Shown: positions 44,248-54,379 of the stretch, piece by piece | How positions within the stretch are numbered: position 1 is the stretch's first letter | Layout of the letters: each line of letters starts with the position of its first letter | From: Pseudomonas sp. C1C7 | Lineage (GTDB): Bacteria; Pseudomonadota; Gammaproteobacteria; Pseudomonadales; Pseudomonadaceae | NCBI RefSeq assembly: GCF_013359595.1 | Contig: NZ_JABFMP010000011.1 | Coordinates: 62,001 to 126,000 of the forward strand | Length of the DNA: 64,000 nt | Reading direction: 5' to 3' | Made by a program: the position numbers and the translations under genes | The notes under the pieces: model-generated | Database searches by the model: none | Told to the model about the DNA's origin: nothing | The model's input: the letters and a program-made list of their open reading frames with translations, nothing else

Positions 44248-45060
44248 TTAGTCGTGGGCCCTGTAGACCGGATCCTCGGCCAGAAGTTGCTGCAGACGCG
44301 CCAGCGGGTCCTGGCGATAGAACAGTTTGAGCTGTTCATACACCTGCGGATACGCCTCGTGCAGCAGATCCGGGGCGCTGAAGAAGTATTCACTGGTGAC
44401 GGCGAAGAACTCGGCGGGATTTTCCGCGGCATAGGGATCGATGGCGGTTTCGGCGTCTGGGTTGCGTTCCAGCTGCCGGTCCAGATCGTCGTAGGCCTGC
44501 TGCATGACCCGAGCCCAGTCGCTGACCCGCATGTCGGCGTGCAGCGGCGGCAAGCCATTGGCATTGCCGTTGAGCATGTCGAGCTTGTGCGCCAGTTCGT
44601 GGATCACCAGGTTGTAGCCTTCCCAGCCACCACTGGCCATGACGCCCGGCCAGGCGAGGATGACCGGACCCTGCTGCCAGGCTTCGCCGCTGTGCTCGCC
44701 GTCCCATTCGTGTTCAACGCCGCTGGCGTCGCGATGGCGCTGGGGGCTGAGGAAGTCGTCGGGGTAGAGAATGATTTCGTGAAAGCCCTGATACCAGTTC
44801 AGATCGCCCAGATGCAGCAACGGCAATTGCGCCTGGGCAGCGAGCAGCAAGCGCTGTTCCTGATGCAATTCGACACCGGGCAGGGTGGTCAGGTGTTTAT
44901 CTTCCAGAAACAGGACGCAGGCTTCGCGCAGCCAGCGGTCTTCGGCAGCGCTGATGCCGTCGAGAAAGCTCAGTTGATGGCGTACCCGCTGCCACATGTC
45001 GTCGGCAATCGGGTACTTGGCCAGGGTGCGCCGGCGTCGCCAGGCGCTGAGCGACCACAT
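44248..45060 (-). CDS. mtfA: M90-family zinc peptidase MtfA
   Basis: Encodes 270 residues. The zincin motif HELAH is at 154-158, preceded by GGWEGYNLVI, with a downstream acidic helix (ENPAEFFAVTSEYFF, the third ligand region) typical of MtfA/Mlc titration factor family. E. coli MtfA is a cytosolic aminopeptidase that binds Mlc. No Mlc gene is nearby, so its partner here is unknown. It is followed by ppa and preceded by dedA after 6 bp. Confidence 0.88.
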   Translation of the reverse strand: MWSLSAWRRRRTLAKYPIADDMWQRVRHQLSFLDGISAAEDRWLREACVLFLEDKHLTTLPGVELHQEQRLLLAAQAQLPLLHLGDLNWYQGFHEIILYPDDFLSPQRHRDASGVEHEWDGEHSGEAWQQGPVILAWPGVMASGGWEGYNLVIHELAHKLDMLNGNANGLPPLHADMRVSDWARVMQQAYDDLDRQLERNPDAETAIDPYAAENPAEFFAVTSEYFFSAPDLLHEAYPQVYEQLKLFYRQDPLARLQQLLAEDPVYRAHD

Positions 45061-45066
45061 GCCGGA

Positions 45067-45723
45067 TCAGCGCGTTTCGGCTTTGGAGTTCGAACCGCCG
45101 AAGCGGCTGCGCACCACGCCGATGATCATCGGCACCAGCGACAGCAGGATGATGCCGACCACCAGCAAGGACAGGTTGGACTTGATGAACGGCACGTTGC
45201 CGAAGAAGAAACCGAGGGTGACCAGGCCGCCGACCCAGAGGATGGTGCCCAGGACGCTGAAGCCGAAGAACCGCGGGTAAGGCATTTTTGCCACGCCGGC
45301 GACGAAGGGTGCGAAGGTACGAATGATGGGCAGGAAACGCGCCAGGGTCACGGTTTTGCCGCCGTGCTTCTCATAGAAGTCATGGGTTTGCTGCAGGTAG
45401 TCGCGACGGAAGATTTTCGAGTTCGGATTGCTGAACAATCGCTCGCCGGCCGTTCGTCCGATGATGTAGTTGGTGCTGTCCCCCAGGATCGCCGCCAGCA
45501 TCAGCAAGCCGCCCAGCAGTACCGGGTCCATGCCGCCGCCCGCGGCAACGGCGCCGGCGATGAACAGCAGCGAGTCGCCCGGCAGGAAGGGCATGACCAC
45601 CAGGCCGGTTTCACAGAAGATCACCAGAAACAGAATCGCGTAGATCCATGGCCCGTAGTTGGTGACCAGCAAATCGAGGTACACATCAAGGTGCAGCACT
45701 AGATCGAGCGGGTTGAAATCCAT
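45067..45723 (-). CDS. DedA-family membrane protein
   Basis: Encodes 218 residues with five to six TM segments. DedA signatures include FCETGLVVMPFLPGDSLLFIAGAVAAGG, AAILGDSTNYIIGRTAG and GGKTVTLARFLPIIRTFAPFVAGVAKM (with the conserved Arg pair). DedA proteins are implicated in undecaprenyl-phosphate or phospholipid translocation and envelope homeostasis. The ATG at 45723 with AGGTG upstream was preferred over a GTG three codons earlier. A second DedA domain exists in the fusion protein at 60290. Confidence 0.92.
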   Translation of the reverse strand: MDFNPLDLVLHLDVYLDLLVTNYGPWIYAILFLVIFCETGLVVMPFLPGDSLLFIAGAVAAGGGMDPVLLGGLLMLAAILGDSTNYIIGRTAGERLFSNPNSKIFRRDYLQQTHDFYEKHGGKTVTLARFLPIIRTFAPFVAGVAKMPYPRFFGFSVLGTILWVGGLVTLGFFFGNVPFIKSNLSLLVVGIILLSLVPMIIGVVRSRFGGSNSKAETR

Positions 45724-45900
45724 GGATGGCACCTGTGATGACGGCCCGACTCGGCAGGCCTGTGCGGATGACTTCGCGTAAGCCTACAAGCGGGTGTAGA
45801 TTTTCTTACAAGTCGGAAAGGTCGGCATTATACGGTCTGGGACGTGAAAAACGCGTCGAGATTGTAGCGAGGGATGTCGGCGGGTTGATGACAATTAATA

Positions 45901-45930
45901 ACTGTGACTGTGACTGTGACTGTGACTGTG
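45901..45930. repeat. Hexanucleotide microsatellite (actgtg x5)
   Basis: Five tandem copies of actgtg in an intergenic region (45724-46019) that otherwise holds only the adjoining inverted repeat and the dedA upstream region. Confidence 0.95.
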
Positions 45931-46002
45931 GCGAGGGGGCTTGTCGAAACGTCGCGCAGTCCAACGGGGCGGTGCGACGTTTCGACAAGCCCCCTCGCCA
46001 CA
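45928..46002. repeat. Long inverted repeat next to the microsatellite
   Basis: gtggcgagggggcttgtcga and its exact complement form arms of roughly 27 bp (down to aacgtcgc / gcgacgtt) around a short spacer. It resembles a REP pair of the gagggggcttg type known from P. fluorescens, different from families A and B here. Confidence 0.88.
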
Positions 46003-46019
46003 AGGCCACGCTAGACGTA

Positions 46020-46481
46020 TCAGAGCTTGTCGCTGATCGGCAGCACGTAGTTCTTGAACTCGGTGTCTTCCTTGAACCCGATGGATTCGTAGGTTTTCTG
46101 CGCCACGGCGTTGTTGCTGCTGGTGGAAACGCGCATGCGCACGGCGTTGGTTTCCTTGGCCATTTTCTTCGCGGTGCGAATCAGATGATCGGCCACCAGC
46201 TGGCGACGGGCGTCCTCGGCGACGTAGATGTCGTTGAGGATCCACACGCGCTTGAGCGAAAGGGAGGAGAAGCTTGGGTATAACTGACAGAAACCCATCA
46301 GTTTCTTGTCGTCCTCATCGGACAGGGCCAGGTAGATCACCGATTCCTTACGGCGCAGGCGTTTCTCGAGGAAGGCCCGGGACGAGTCCGGATACGGCAG
46401 GGAACCATAAAACTCGCGATATTTGACGAACAACGGGGTCAGCAGGTCCAGGTGTTCGAGGGTCGCTTGAATAATCCGCAT
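46020..46481 (-). CDS. GNAT-family N-acetyltransferase
   Basis: Encodes 153 residues (MRIIQATLEHLDLLTPLFVKYREFYG...). The acetyl-CoA-binding core is RVWILNDIYVAEDARRQLVADHLIRTAKKMA with the R/Q-x-x-x-A/G pattern, followed by VSTSSNNAVAQKTYESIGFKEDTEFKNYVL (GNAT motif B). The substrate cannot be named from sequence. A start six codons further upstream is possible. Confidence 0.88.
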   Translation of the reverse strand: MRIIQATLEHLDLLTPLFVKYREFYGSLPYPDSSRAFLEKRLRRKESVIYLALSDEDDKKLMGFCQLYPSFSSLSLKRVWILNDIYVAEDARRQLVADHLIRTAKKMAKETNAVRMRVSTSSNNAVAQKTYESIGFKEDTEFKNYVLPISDKL

Positions 46482-46594
46482 GGTAGGTCTCGTCTTCAAG
46501 TGGCTGTCTTGCGTGCTTGGACGGCGACGGGGAACTCTGGAGGCCGTGGATCCGATCCTGCCTCAAACTGGAACGAAAGTGCAACGCAAGCGGT

Positions 46595-47431
46595 TCAGGC
46601 TTGCGGCGAGCTGAGCAGGAAATTGCCTTTCATGTCTGAGCCTGAATCCTCCTCCAGCGTATGAATCTGCGCTTCGTCCTTCAGATTGACCCCCGACAAC
46701 TGTCGCCGACAGGCTTCGCGCATCAAATACAGCAGACGGTGTGCCGCCATGCCGTAACTCAAGCCCTCCAGACGAACATTGGAGATGCAGTTACGGTAGG
46801 CGTCCGTCAGGCCGACCTTGGGATTGTAGGTGAAATATAAACCCAGGCTGTCCGGAGAGCTCAGGCCAGGGCGTTCGCCGATCAGGATTACCGTCATTCT
46901 GGCGCCCAGCAGTTCGCCGATTTCGTCAGCGACGGCAACGCGGCCCTGTTCCACGAGGATGACCGGAGCGACGCTCCAGTTCTCCACCCGGATGTGTTCT
47001 TCCATACGCGCCACAAATGGCAGGGTATGCCGGTGAACCGCCAAAGCTGACAAACCGTCGGCGACCACAATCACCAAATCCACGCCGCCCGGACGGGCCG
47101 AAGCGTAATCACGCAGCGCTTGTGCGGAGTCATCGCTCAACTTTCGCCCCAGATCGGGGCGTTGCAGGTAGCTGTTGCGGTCTGTAGCAGCGCTGTGCAG
47201 CAGCAGACTGTCCTGTCCGCGTTCGGCCAGTTGCGAGCGCAGCGCCCGGTGATCGAACGGCAAATGCACGGCATCCCGCGCCTGGGCATGGGCGTATTGA
47301 AAGTCCAGTTGCGCGCGGGTCGGCATGCTCGTGCCGGTGCGGCCCAAGGCAATGCGCGCCGGGGTCAGGCGCCGCAGTTCCTGCCAGGGGTTGTGCGGAT
47401 CGAAGGGCAGTTTTTCCATATCAACTCTCAT
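46595..47431 (-). CDS. eutC: Ethanolamine ammonia-lyase light chain
   Basis: Encodes 278 residues. Family motifs include [57 protein letters not shown] and [29 protein letters not shown]. With EutB it forms the adenosylcobalamin-dependent enzyme that splits ethanolamine to acetaldehyde and ammonia. The ATG overlaps the eutB stop (ATGA). No microcompartment genes are present. Confidence 0.95.
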   Translation of the reverse strand: MRVDMEKLPFDPHNPWQELRRLTPARIALGRTGTSMPTRAQLDFQYAHAQARDAVHLPFDHRALRSQLAERGQDSLLLHSAATDRNSYLQRPDLGRKLSDDSAQALRDYASARPGGVDLVIVVADGLSALAVHRHTLPFVARMEEHIRVENWSVAPVILVEQGRVAVADEIGELLGARMTVILIGERPGLSSPDSLGLYFTYNPKVGLTDAYRNCISNVRLEGLSYGMAAHRLLYLMREACRRQLSGVNLKDEAQIHTLEEDSGSDMKGNFLLSSPQA

Positions 47432-48822
47432 CCCAATTGCGCCAAAGCCTGGCGAAAGGCCGGCGGCAGACTGTTACCGAACAGCACCTTGCCGTCCGCC
47501 TGGGTGAAAATCCCCATCTTCGCCAGCCATGCCTCGAATTCCGGCGCTGGCTTGAGGCCCAGGGTCTGCCGGGCGTAGAGCGCGTCGTGGAACGAGGTGG
47601 TCTGGTAGTTGAGCATGATGTCGTCGGAGCCGGGAATGCCCATGATGAAGTTGATTCCGGCCACGCCCAGCAGGGTCAGCAGGGTGTCCATGTCATCCTG
47701 GTCGGCTTCGGCATGGTTGGTGTAACAGATGTCGCAACCCATCGGCACGCCGAGCAGCTTGCCGCAGAAGTGGTCTTCGAGGCCGGCGCGGATGATCTGT
47801 TTACCGTTGTAGAGGTATTCCGGGCCGATGAAGCCTACGACGGTGTTCACCAGGAACGGGTTGAAATGTCGCGCCACCGCGTAGGCCCGGGTTTCGCAGG
47901 TCTGTTGATCGATGCCGTGGTGGGCGTTGGCCGACAGGGCGCTGCCCTGGCCGGTTTCGAAATACATCAGGTTCTGCCCGAGTGTGCCGCGATTGAGGCT
48001 CAAGCCCGCGTCGTAGCCTTCTTTGAGTACGTTCAGATTGATGCCGAAGCTGGCGTTGGCCGCCTCGGTGCCGGCAATCGACTGGAACACCAGATCCAGC
48101 GGCACGCCGCGATTCACCGCCTCGATGGAGGTCGTGACGTGGGTCAGTACGCAGGCCTGGGTCGGAATCTCGTAGCGCTGGATGATGGCGTCGAGCATCT
48201 CCAGCATGGCGCAGATCGAAGCAATGCTGTCGGTGGCCGGGTTGATGCCGATCATGGCATCGCCATTGCCGTGCAACAGGCCATCGAGAATGCTCGCGGC
48301 GATACCCGCCGGTTCGTCGGTCGGGTGATTCGGCTGCAGGCGAGTGGACAGCCGCCCGCGCAGGCCGAGAGTGCCGCGGAACTGCGTCACTACGCGGATT
48401 TTCTGCGCCACCAGCACCAGGTCCTGCACGCGCATGATTTTCGAGACGGCGGCGACCATTTCCGGGGTCAGGCCGGGGGCGAGGGCGCGCAGGGTCTGTT
48501 CATCGGCGGCATCGCTGAGCAGCCAGTCGCGAAAACCGCCGACGGTGAGGTGGCTGACGACCGCGAACGCCTGTTTGTCGTGGGTATCGATGATCAGTCG
48601 GGTGACTTCATCGGCTTCATAGGGAATCAGTACTTCCTGCAGGAAGTGGCTCAACGGAATATCGGCCAGCGCCATCTGCGCGGCGACCCGTTCGACATCG
48701 TTGAGGGCGGCGACACCGGCCAGAAAGTCCCCGGAGCGCGCCGGACTGGCCTTGGCCATCACTTCCTTGAGGCTGTCGAAGCGATAGGTCTGGGCGCCGA
48801 CGCAATGGGAAAATACGGCCAT
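47428..48822 (-). CDS. eutB: Ethanolamine ammonia-lyase heavy chain
   Basis: Encodes 464 residues of the catalytic TIM barrel. Conserved stretches are [93 protein letters not shown] and [19 protein letters not shown]. The start MAVFSHCVG at 48822 has AGGAGG nine bases upstream. A -24/-12 sigma54 promoter lies 62 bp upstream. It needs vitamin B12, which fits the BtuB/BtuF genes in the window. Confidence 0.96.
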   Translation of the reverse strand: MAVFSHCVGAQTYRFDSLKEVMAKASPARSGDFLAGVAALNDVERVAAQMALADIPLSHFLQEVLIPYEADEVTRLIIDTHDKQAFAVVSHLTVGGFRDWLLSDAADEQTLRALAPGLTPEMVAAVSKIMRVQDLVLVAQKIRVVTQFRGTLGLRGRLSTRLQPNHPTDEPAGIAASILDGLLHGNGDAMIGINPATDSIASICAMLEMLDAIIQRYEIPTQACVLTHVTTSIEAVNRGVPLDLVFQSIAGTEAANASFGINLNVLKEGYDAGLSLNRGTLGQNLMYFETGQGSALSANAHHGIDQQTCETRAYAVARHFNPFLVNTVVGFIGPEYLYNGKQIIRAGLEDHFCGKLLGVPMGCDICYTNHAEADQDDMDTLLTLLGVAGINFIMGIPGSDDIMLNYQTTSFHDALYARQTLGLKPAPEFEAWLAKMGIFTQADGKVLFGNSLPPAFRQALAQLG

Positions 48823-48883
48823 AGGGTGGTGTCCTCCTGTTCTGTGAATCACTCAAAAACCACAAGGGGTCTGTATTTCAGGC

Positions 48884-48899
48884 TGCAAGGCTTGTGCCT
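48884..48899 (-). promoter_or_regulatory. Sigma54 (-24/-12) promoter of eutBC
   Basis: Minus-strand AGGCAC-AAGCC-TTGCA matches the RpoN consensus TGGCAC-N5-TTGCA at all positions but the first. The predicted start is near 48873, about 50 bases before eutB. It fits control by the sigma54 activator encoded at 50944. Confidence 0.75.
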
Positions 48900-48937
48900 G
48901 AGCCTTCGGTTTGCATTTGTTGTGTGCTTGAGGACGT

Positions 48938-49000
48938 CTTCGCGGGCAAGCCTCGCTCCTACAGGTTCAGGTGTCTGTAGGAGCGAGCTGCCCGCGAAGG
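48938..49000. repeat. REP pair between eutB and the aldehyde dehydrogenase gene
   Basis: cttcgcgggcaagcctcgct and its near-complement form a family B pair in the position where, in related clusters, an ethanolamine permease gene would lie. Confidence 0.88.
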
Positions 49001-49026
49001 CTGTTATGCGGTGTTACGCCGGGTTA

Positions 49027-50547
49027 TCAGAAGAAGCCCAGCGGATTGATGTCGTAGCTCACCAGCAGGTTTTTGGTCTGCTGATAGTGATCGAGCATCA
49101 TTTTGTGGGTTTCGCGGCCGACGCCGGACTTCTTGTAACCGCCGAACGCGGCGTGCGCCGGGTACAGGTGGTAGCAGTTGGTCCACACGCGACCGGCCTT
49201 GATGGCGCGGCCCATGCGATAGGCGCGGTTGATGTCGCGGGTCCAGAGACCGGCACCCAGGCCGAACTCGGTGTCGTTGGCGATCGCTAGGGCTTCGGCT
49301 TCGTCCTTGAAGGTGGTGACGCTCACCACCGGGCCAAAGATTTCTTCCTGGAACACACGCATCTTGTTGGTGCCCTTGAGCAGGGTCGGCTGGATGTAAT
49401 AGCCGGTCGCCAGGTTGCCATCGAGCTTCTCGACCTTGCCGCCGGTCAGCAACTCGGCACCTTCGCCCTTGGCGATTTCCAGGTACGACAGGATCTTGTC
49501 GAATTGCTGCTCGGACGCTTGGGCGCCGACCATGGTGTCGGTGTCGAAGGGGTCGCCACGCTTGATTTGCATGACCTTCTTCATCACCACTTGCATGAAC
49601 TCGTCGTAGATCGACTCCTGTACCAGCGCGCGGGAAGGGCAGGTGCAGACTTCGCCCTGGTTGAAGAACGCCAGCACCAGACCTTCGGCCGCCTTCTCGA
49701 TGAAGGTCGGCTCAGCCTGCATGATGTCTTCGAAGAAGATGTTCGGCGATTTGCCACCCAGCTCCACGGTGGACGGAATGATGTTTTCGGCCGCGCATTT
49801 CATGATGTGCGAGCCGACCGGGGTCGAGCCGGTGAAGGCGATTTTGGCGATGCGCTTGCTGGTGGCCAGGGCTTCGCCGGCTTCTTTGCCGAAGCCTTGC
49901 ACGATGTTCAGCACGCCCGGTGGCAGCAGGTCGCCGATCAGTTCGACCAGCACGCTGATGCCCAGCGGAGTTTGCTCGGCCGGCTTGAGCACCACGCAGT
50001 TACCGGCAGCGAGGGCCGGAGCGAGTTTCCAGGCGGCCATCAGGATCGGGAAGTTCCACGGAATGATCTGCCCGACCACGCCCAGCGGTTCATGGATGTG
50101 ATAGGCCACGGTGTTGCCGTCGATCTCGGCGGCGCTGCCTTCCTGGGCGCGCAGGCAGCCTGCGAAGTAACGGAAGTGGTCGGCAGCCAGCGGGATGTCG
50201 GCGTTGAGGGTTTCGCGAACGGCCTTGCCGTTGTCCCAGCTCTCGGTGAGCGCCAGGGTTTCCAGGTTCTGTTCGATGCGATCGGCGATTTTCAGCAGAA
50301 TCAAAGAGCGCGCCTGGACGGACGTGGCGCCCCAGGCATCGGCCGCCGCATGGGCAGCATCCAGGGCCTTTTCGATGTCTTCGGCCGTGGAACGGGGGAA
50401 TTCGGCAATCGGTTGGCCATTCACTGGCGAGGTATTGGTGAAGTACTGACCTTTGACAGGCGCGACGAACTCGCCGCCGATGTAGTTACCGTATTTGGCT
50501 TTGAACGAAACAATAGCGCCTTCAGTACCGGGGTGAGCGTAACGCAT
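49027..50547 (-). CDS. exaC: NAD-dependent aldehyde dehydrogenase ExaC
   Basis: Encodes 506 residues. Catalytic cysteine region [15 protein letters not shown], catalytic glutamate in [12 protein letters not shown], and NAD-binding [21 protein letters not shown] and [12 protein letters not shown] are complete. ExaC oxidises acetaldehyde (from ethanolamine or ethanol) to acetate. AAGGAGAG precedes the ATG. Located downstream of a sigma54 promoter and divergent from the activator gene, as in the P. aeruginosa ethanolamine cluster. Confidence 0.93.
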   Translation of the reverse strand: MRYAHPGTEGAIVSFKAKYGNYIGGEFVAPVKGQYFTNTSPVNGQPIAEFPRSTAEDIEKALDAAHAAADAWGATSVQARSLILLKIADRIEQNLETLALTESWDNGKAVRETLNADIPLAADHFRYFAGCLRAQEGSAAEIDGNTVAYHIHEPLGVVGQIIPWNFPILMAAWKLAPALAAGNCVVLKPAEQTPLGISVLVELIGDLLPPGVLNIVQGFGKEAGEALATSKRIAKIAFTGSTPVGSHIMKCAAENIIPSTVELGGKSPNIFFEDIMQAEPTFIEKAAEGLVLAFFNQGEVCTCPSRALVQESIYDEFMQVVMKKVMQIKRGDPFDTDTMVGAQASEQQFDKILSYLEIAKGEGAELLTGGKVEKLDGNLATGYYIQPTLLKGTNKMRVFQEEIFGPVVSVTTFKDEAEALAIANDTEFGLGAGLWTRDINRAYRMGRAIKAGRVWTNCYHLYPAHAAFGGYKKSGVGRETHKMMLDHYQQTKNLLVSYDINPLGFF

Positions 50548-50611
50548 GATGTTTCTCTCCTTGCTTTTGTGCTTATAGGGAGGACGCGCATGTGCGCTGC
50601 ATTAAGCGTAG

Positions 50612-50627
50612 AGCAAAGGTCGGGCCA
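50612..50627 (-). promoter_or_regulatory. Sigma54 (-24/-12) promoter of exaC
   Basis: Minus-strand TGGCCC-GACCT-TTGCT keeps the invariant GG and GC at the correct 12-base distance. Predicted start near 50601, about 54 bases before exaC. Upstream, tgtacc-N6-ggcaca (50724-50741) is a near-palindrome that could be an activator site. Confidence 0.7.
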
Positions 50628-50830
50628 CTGCCTCGCAGGTCAGGCAAATCAAGGTCTTGCGTGATTCTTGTCGGACCGGCGGGCGGCGGCCGTGACGCTA
50701 TCGGTACAGCCAGGGTGACAGTTTGTACCGTTTATGGCACAGCCTGTGACTGCCCGGTCTCGCCAGCATTGCAATGAGGGCCAGCCTGGAGGATGCTCAG
50801 AGCAATCGCTGCTGATACACCCTGTGTGGT

Positions 50831-50915
50831 GGGAGTTGCCGAAGGCTGCGATCTTTTGATTTTGTTTTTAAGAGCAAGATCAAAAGATCGCAGCCTTCGG
50901 CAGCTCCTGCAGGGA
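50831..50915. repeat. Family A repeat pair in the exaC-activator gap
   Basis: Inverted arms gttgccgaaggctgcgatct and agatcgcagccttcggcagc around an A/T-rich spacer, ending 29 bp before the activator ATG, so it lies in the activator gene's leader. The remaining gap (50548-50830) holds the sigma54 promoter and presumed enhancer. Confidence 0.92.
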
Positions 50916-50943
50916 TGTAAACCTTTCGGGGGAACAATAAGAA

Positions 50944-52854
50944 ATGCACGACAACCATTTGAGTCGCCATGCCCGTCAGGTCCTGACCGTTGCCCAGGGC
51001 AAGGCCCATCTGCACGGCCCCGGCAGCGACCCGTCCATCGCACGCTCCTGGTTGCGTTGCCTTGAGGACTACCATCTCGACCCGGCCCTGACCATGGCGC
51101 CCACGGTGCTGGAACACGGTCGCGTCCTCGAAAGCCGTGAGCGCCTGCAGCAGGTGCTGCACATCGCCGGCAACGAAATGACCAGTCTGCATCAGCAACT
51201 CTCCGGTTCCGGCCATGCGGTGCTGCTGACCGACGCCCGGGGCGTGATCCTCAATTGCGTGACGGCCCCCACCGAACGGAAGATTTTCGAACGCGCCGGG
51301 CTCTGGCTCGGCGCGGACTGGAGCGAAGCCTGCGAAGGCACCAACGGCATCGGCACCTGTCTGGTGGAGCGCCAGGCGCTGACGATTCATCGCGACGAAC
51401 ATTTCCGTGGCCGCCATACCGGTCTGACCTGCTCGGCCAGCCCCGTGTTCGATCCCCATGGCGAATTGCTGGCGGTGCTCGACGTTTCCTCGGCGCGCCA
51501 GGACGTATCGCGCCAGAGCCAGTTCCACACCATGGCGCTGGTCAATCTCTCGGCGAAGATGATCGAGAGTTGCTACTTCCTGCGTTATTTCGAGAACCAA
51601 TGGCTGCTGCGCTTTCATCTGCAAGCCGAATCTGTCGGCCTGTTCAGTGAAGGATTGCTGGCGTTCGACGGCGATGGGCGCATCTGTGCGGTCAATCAAA
51701 GCGCATTGAACCTGTTGGGGCATCCCCGTGGCGGCTTGCCGGGGCAGCCGGTGGAAGCGTTTTTCGATTGCCGGCTCGATGAACTGCTTGGTCGCGCCAG
51801 CCTCGACGCCAGCGCCAGTTGGCCACTGCGTACCCGTGACGGACGGCGATTGTTCGCTGTTTTGCGCGGACAGCCGCGGCGCGTGCCGGTGCCTCTGGTG
51901 CCGGGGCCGATCATTGAGGCGCGTGCGCAGCTGTCGGGCATTTGCCTTGGCGACACCGCGTTGCAGACCGATTTCCGCAAGGCCCTGCGCGTCTATGAGC
52001 GGGACGTGCCGCTGCTGATCAACGGGGAAACCGGTTCGGGCAAGGAAGCCTTCGCCAAGGCGGTGCATCAAGCCAGTCAGCGTGCCGACAAGGCCTTTGT
52101 CGCCCTTAACTGCGCGGCCATTCCCGAAAGCCTGATCGAGAGTGAACTGTTCGGCTATCGCGGCGGCAGTTTCACCGGCGCGCGCAAGGAAGGCATGCGC
52201 GGCAAGCTGCAGCAGGCCGATGGCGGGACGCTGTTCCTCGACGAAATCGGTGATATGCCCCTGGCGTTGCAGACGCGACTGCTGAGGGTGCTGGAGGATC
52301 GCCAGGTGGTGCCCATCGGTGGCGAGCCCCAGGAAATCAATGTGCGGATCATCAGCGCCACGCACCGCCAGCTGCTGGATCGGGTCGAGGAGGGCAGTTT
52401 CCGCGAAGATCTGTATTACCGGCTCAATGGTCTGGAAATTGCGCTGCCGGCGTTGCGCGATCGCAGTGACAAATCGCAACTGCTCGACTTTTTGCTGGCC
52501 GAAGAGTCGCGCGGGGAAAGCGTGCTGATCGACGAATCCGCGCGTCAGGCTTTGCTGGCCTTCGCCTGGCCGGGCAACGTGCGCCAATTGCGCAATGTGC
52601 TGCGCACCCTGGCGGCGCTGTGCGAAGACGGGCACATCGGGCTGGAGGATTTGCCGGCGATGATCCGACAGGCCCGGCCGATGGTCGTGCAGCCCGTTGA
52701 AGAGTCCGAACGCCCACTGGACGATGCCGAGCGGCTGGCGTTGCTCAATGCGCTGGAGCATACGCGCTGGCACATGACCCATACGGCGCAGCAGTTGGGC
52801 GTGAGTCGCAATACCCTCTACCGGAAACTGCGCAAACACGGGATTGCCCGCTAG
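50944..52854 (+). CDS. eatR: Sigma54-dependent activator of ethanolamine genes (AcoR/EatR type)
   Basis: Encodes 636 residues. Order: GAF-like sensor (about 80-210; EACEGTNGIGTCLVERQALTIHRDEHF is the AcoR-type signature), PAS-like part (230-310), AAA+ domain with Walker A GETGSGKE (361-368), sigma54-contact loop GSFTGA (408-413; GAFTGA family) and Walker B TLFLDE (429-434), and a C-terminal Fis-type HTH (HMTHTAQQLGVSRNTLYRKLRKHGIAR). It is divergent from exaC and probably activates exaC and eutBC. The exact inducer is unknown; the name follows the syntenic P. aeruginosa regulator. Confidence 0.88.
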   Translation: MHDNHLSRHARQVLTVAQGKAHLHGPGSDPSIARSWLRCLEDYHLDPALTMAPTVLEHGRVLESRERLQQVLHIAGNEMTSLHQQLSGSGHAVLLTDARGVILNCVTAPTERKIFERAGLWLGADWSEACEGTNGIGTCLVERQALTIHRDEHFRGRHTGLTCSASPVFDPHGELLAVLDVSSARQDVSRQSQFHTMALVNLSAKMIESCYFLRYFENQWLLRFHLQAESVGLFSEGLLAFDGDGRICAVNQSALNLLGHPRGGLPGQPVEAFFDCRLDELLGRASLDASASWPLRTRDGRRLFAVLRGQPRRVPVPLVPGPIIEARAQLSGICLGDTALQTDFRKALRVYERDVPLLINGETGSGKEAFAKAVHQASQRADKAFVALNCAAIPESLIESELFGYRGGSFTGARKEGMRGKLQQADGGTLFLDEIGDMPLALQTRLLRVLEDRQVVPIGGEPQEINVRIISATHRQLLDRVEEGSFREDLYYRLNGLEIALPALRDRSDKSQLLDFLLAEESRGESVLIDESARQALLAFAWPGNVRQLRNVLRTLAALCEDGHIGLEDLPAMIRQARPMVVQPVEESERPLDDAERLALLNALEHTRWHMTHTAQQLGVSRNTLYRKLRKHGIAR

Positions 52855-52857
52855 ATA

Positions 52858-52953
52858 CCTGTAGGAGCGAGGCCTGCCCGCGAATGCCGTGACGCGTACT
52901 GCCTGATGGGACGCGTTAACATTCTTCGCGGGCAAGCCTCGCTCCTGCAGGGT
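52858..52953. repeat. REP pair with longer spacer
   Basis: acctgtaggagcgaggcctg ... caagcctcgctcctgcaggg inverted pair, enclosing an acgcgt...gacgcgtt segment; directly after the activator stop. Confidence 0.88.
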
Positions 52954-53029
52954 TTCATCGCGATCGGAAACAAAGGTGCGATTTTCCCCTCCCTAAGCTA
53001 ACCTGCGGCCATGTTTTACGAGGTCGACT

Positions 53030-54379
53030 ATGCACATTCATATTCTTGGTATCTGCGGCACTTTCATGGGTTCGATGGCGGTTCTGGCCAAAGAGCTGGG
53101 CCATCACGTGACGGGCTCCGATGCCAACGTCTATCCGCCGATGAGTACTCAACTGGAGGCCCAGGGCATCGAGTTGACCCAGGGCTACGACCCGGCGCAG
53201 CTGGATCCGGCCCCTGATCTGGTGGTGATCGGCAACGCCATGTCCCGTGGCAACCCGGCGGTGGAATATGTGCTGAACAAAGGCCTGCCTTACGTCTCCG
53301 GCCCGCAATGGCTGGCGGATCACGTGCTGCAGGGTCGTTGGGTGCTGGCGGTCGCCGGCACCCATGGCAAGACCACCACCAGCAGCATGCTCGCCTGGGT
53401 GCTGGAGCACGCCGGCATGAGTCCCGGCTTCCTGATCGGCGGCGTACCGCAGAACTTCTCGGTGTCGGCGCGTCTGGGTGGCACCCCGTTCTTCGTGATC
53501 GAAGCCGATGAATACGACAGCGCCTTCTTCGACAAACGCTCCAAATTCGTTCACTACCGCCCGCGCACGGCGATTCTGAACAATCTCGAATACGATCACG
53601 CTGACATCTTCCCCGATCTGCCAGCCATCGAGCGGCAATTCCACCATCTGGTGCGGACCATCCCGAGCGAAGGCCTGGTGATTCATCCGACCACCGAGCC
53701 AGCTTTGCAGCGCGTCATCGAGATGGGCTGCTGGACCCCGGTGCAGACCACCGGTGCCGGCGGTCAGTGGCAGGTCAAGTTGCTCAGCGAAGACGGTTCG
53801 GCCTTCGAAGTGATGTTCGAAGGGGTTTCCCAGGGCGTGGTCGAGTGGGACCTGACGGGCCAGCACAACGTCGCCAACGCCCTGGCCACTTTGGCGGCGG
53901 CGCGTCACGTCGGTGTCGTCCCATCCATGGGCATCGCAGCGCTGAGCGCTTTCAAGAGCGTAAAGCGCCGCATGGAGAAAGTCGCGGAGGTCCGGGGCAT
54001 CACCATTTATGACGATTTCGCCCACCACCCGACCGCCATCGCCACCACCCTCGACGGCCTGCGCAAGCGCATCGGCGACGCTCCGCTGATCGCGATCATC
54101 GAGCCGCGTTCCAACTCCATGAAGCTCGGCGCACACCGTGACGGACTGCCGGAAAGCGTGGTCGATGCCGATCAGGTGATCTGGTACGCACCGCCGAATC
54201 TTGGCTGGGACTTGGCGGGCACCGCCGCGCTGTGCACTGTGCCATCGATCGTCAGCGATTCGCTGGAGGGCATCATCGAGCGGGTGAAAAGCCAGGCGCA
54301 ACCGGGCACCCATGTGGTGATCATGAGCAACGGCGGCTTCGGCGGCCTGCACGGCAAACTCGCCGAGGCGCTGAAATGA
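53030..54379 (+). CDS. mpl: UDP-N-acetylmuramate:L-alanyl-gamma-D-glutamyl-meso-diaminopimelate ligase
   Basis: Encodes 449 residues of the Mur ligase family, recycling wall tripeptide onto UDP-MurNAc. ATP loop GTHGKTT (110-116), [37 protein letters not shown] and [14 protein letters not shown] are conserved, and the N-terminal [30 protein letters not shown] is typical of Mpl. GAGGT precedes the ATG. The stop overlaps ubiX (ATGA), the usual mpl-ubiX pair. Confidence 0.96.
   Translation: MHIHILGICGTFMGSMAVLAKELGHHVTGSDANVYPPMSTQLEAQGIELTQGYDPAQLDPAPDLVVIGNAMSRGNPAVEYVLNKGLPYVSGPQWLADHVLQGRWVLAVAGTHGKTTTSSMLAWVLEHAGMSPGFLIGGVPQNFSVSARLGGTPFFVIEADEYDSAFFDKRSKFVHYRPRTAILNNLEYDHADIFPDLPAIERQFHHLVRTIPSEGLVIHPTTEPALQRVIEMGCWTPVQTTGAGGQWQVKLLSEDGSAFEVMFEGVSQGVVEWDLTGQHNVANALATLAAARHVGVVPSMGIAALSAFKSVKRRMEKVAEVRGITIYDDFAHHPTAIATTLDGLRKRIGDAPLIAIIEPRSNSMKLGAHRDGLPESVVDADQVIWYAPPNLGWDLAGTAALCTVPSIVSDSLEGIIERVKSQAQPGTHVVIMSNGGFGGLHGKLAEALK

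Noticed and set aside
47437..49290. Plus-strand open frame of 617 codons opposite eutB and exaC
   Set aside because: Antisense shadow; eutB and exaC are clearly conserved on the other strand.
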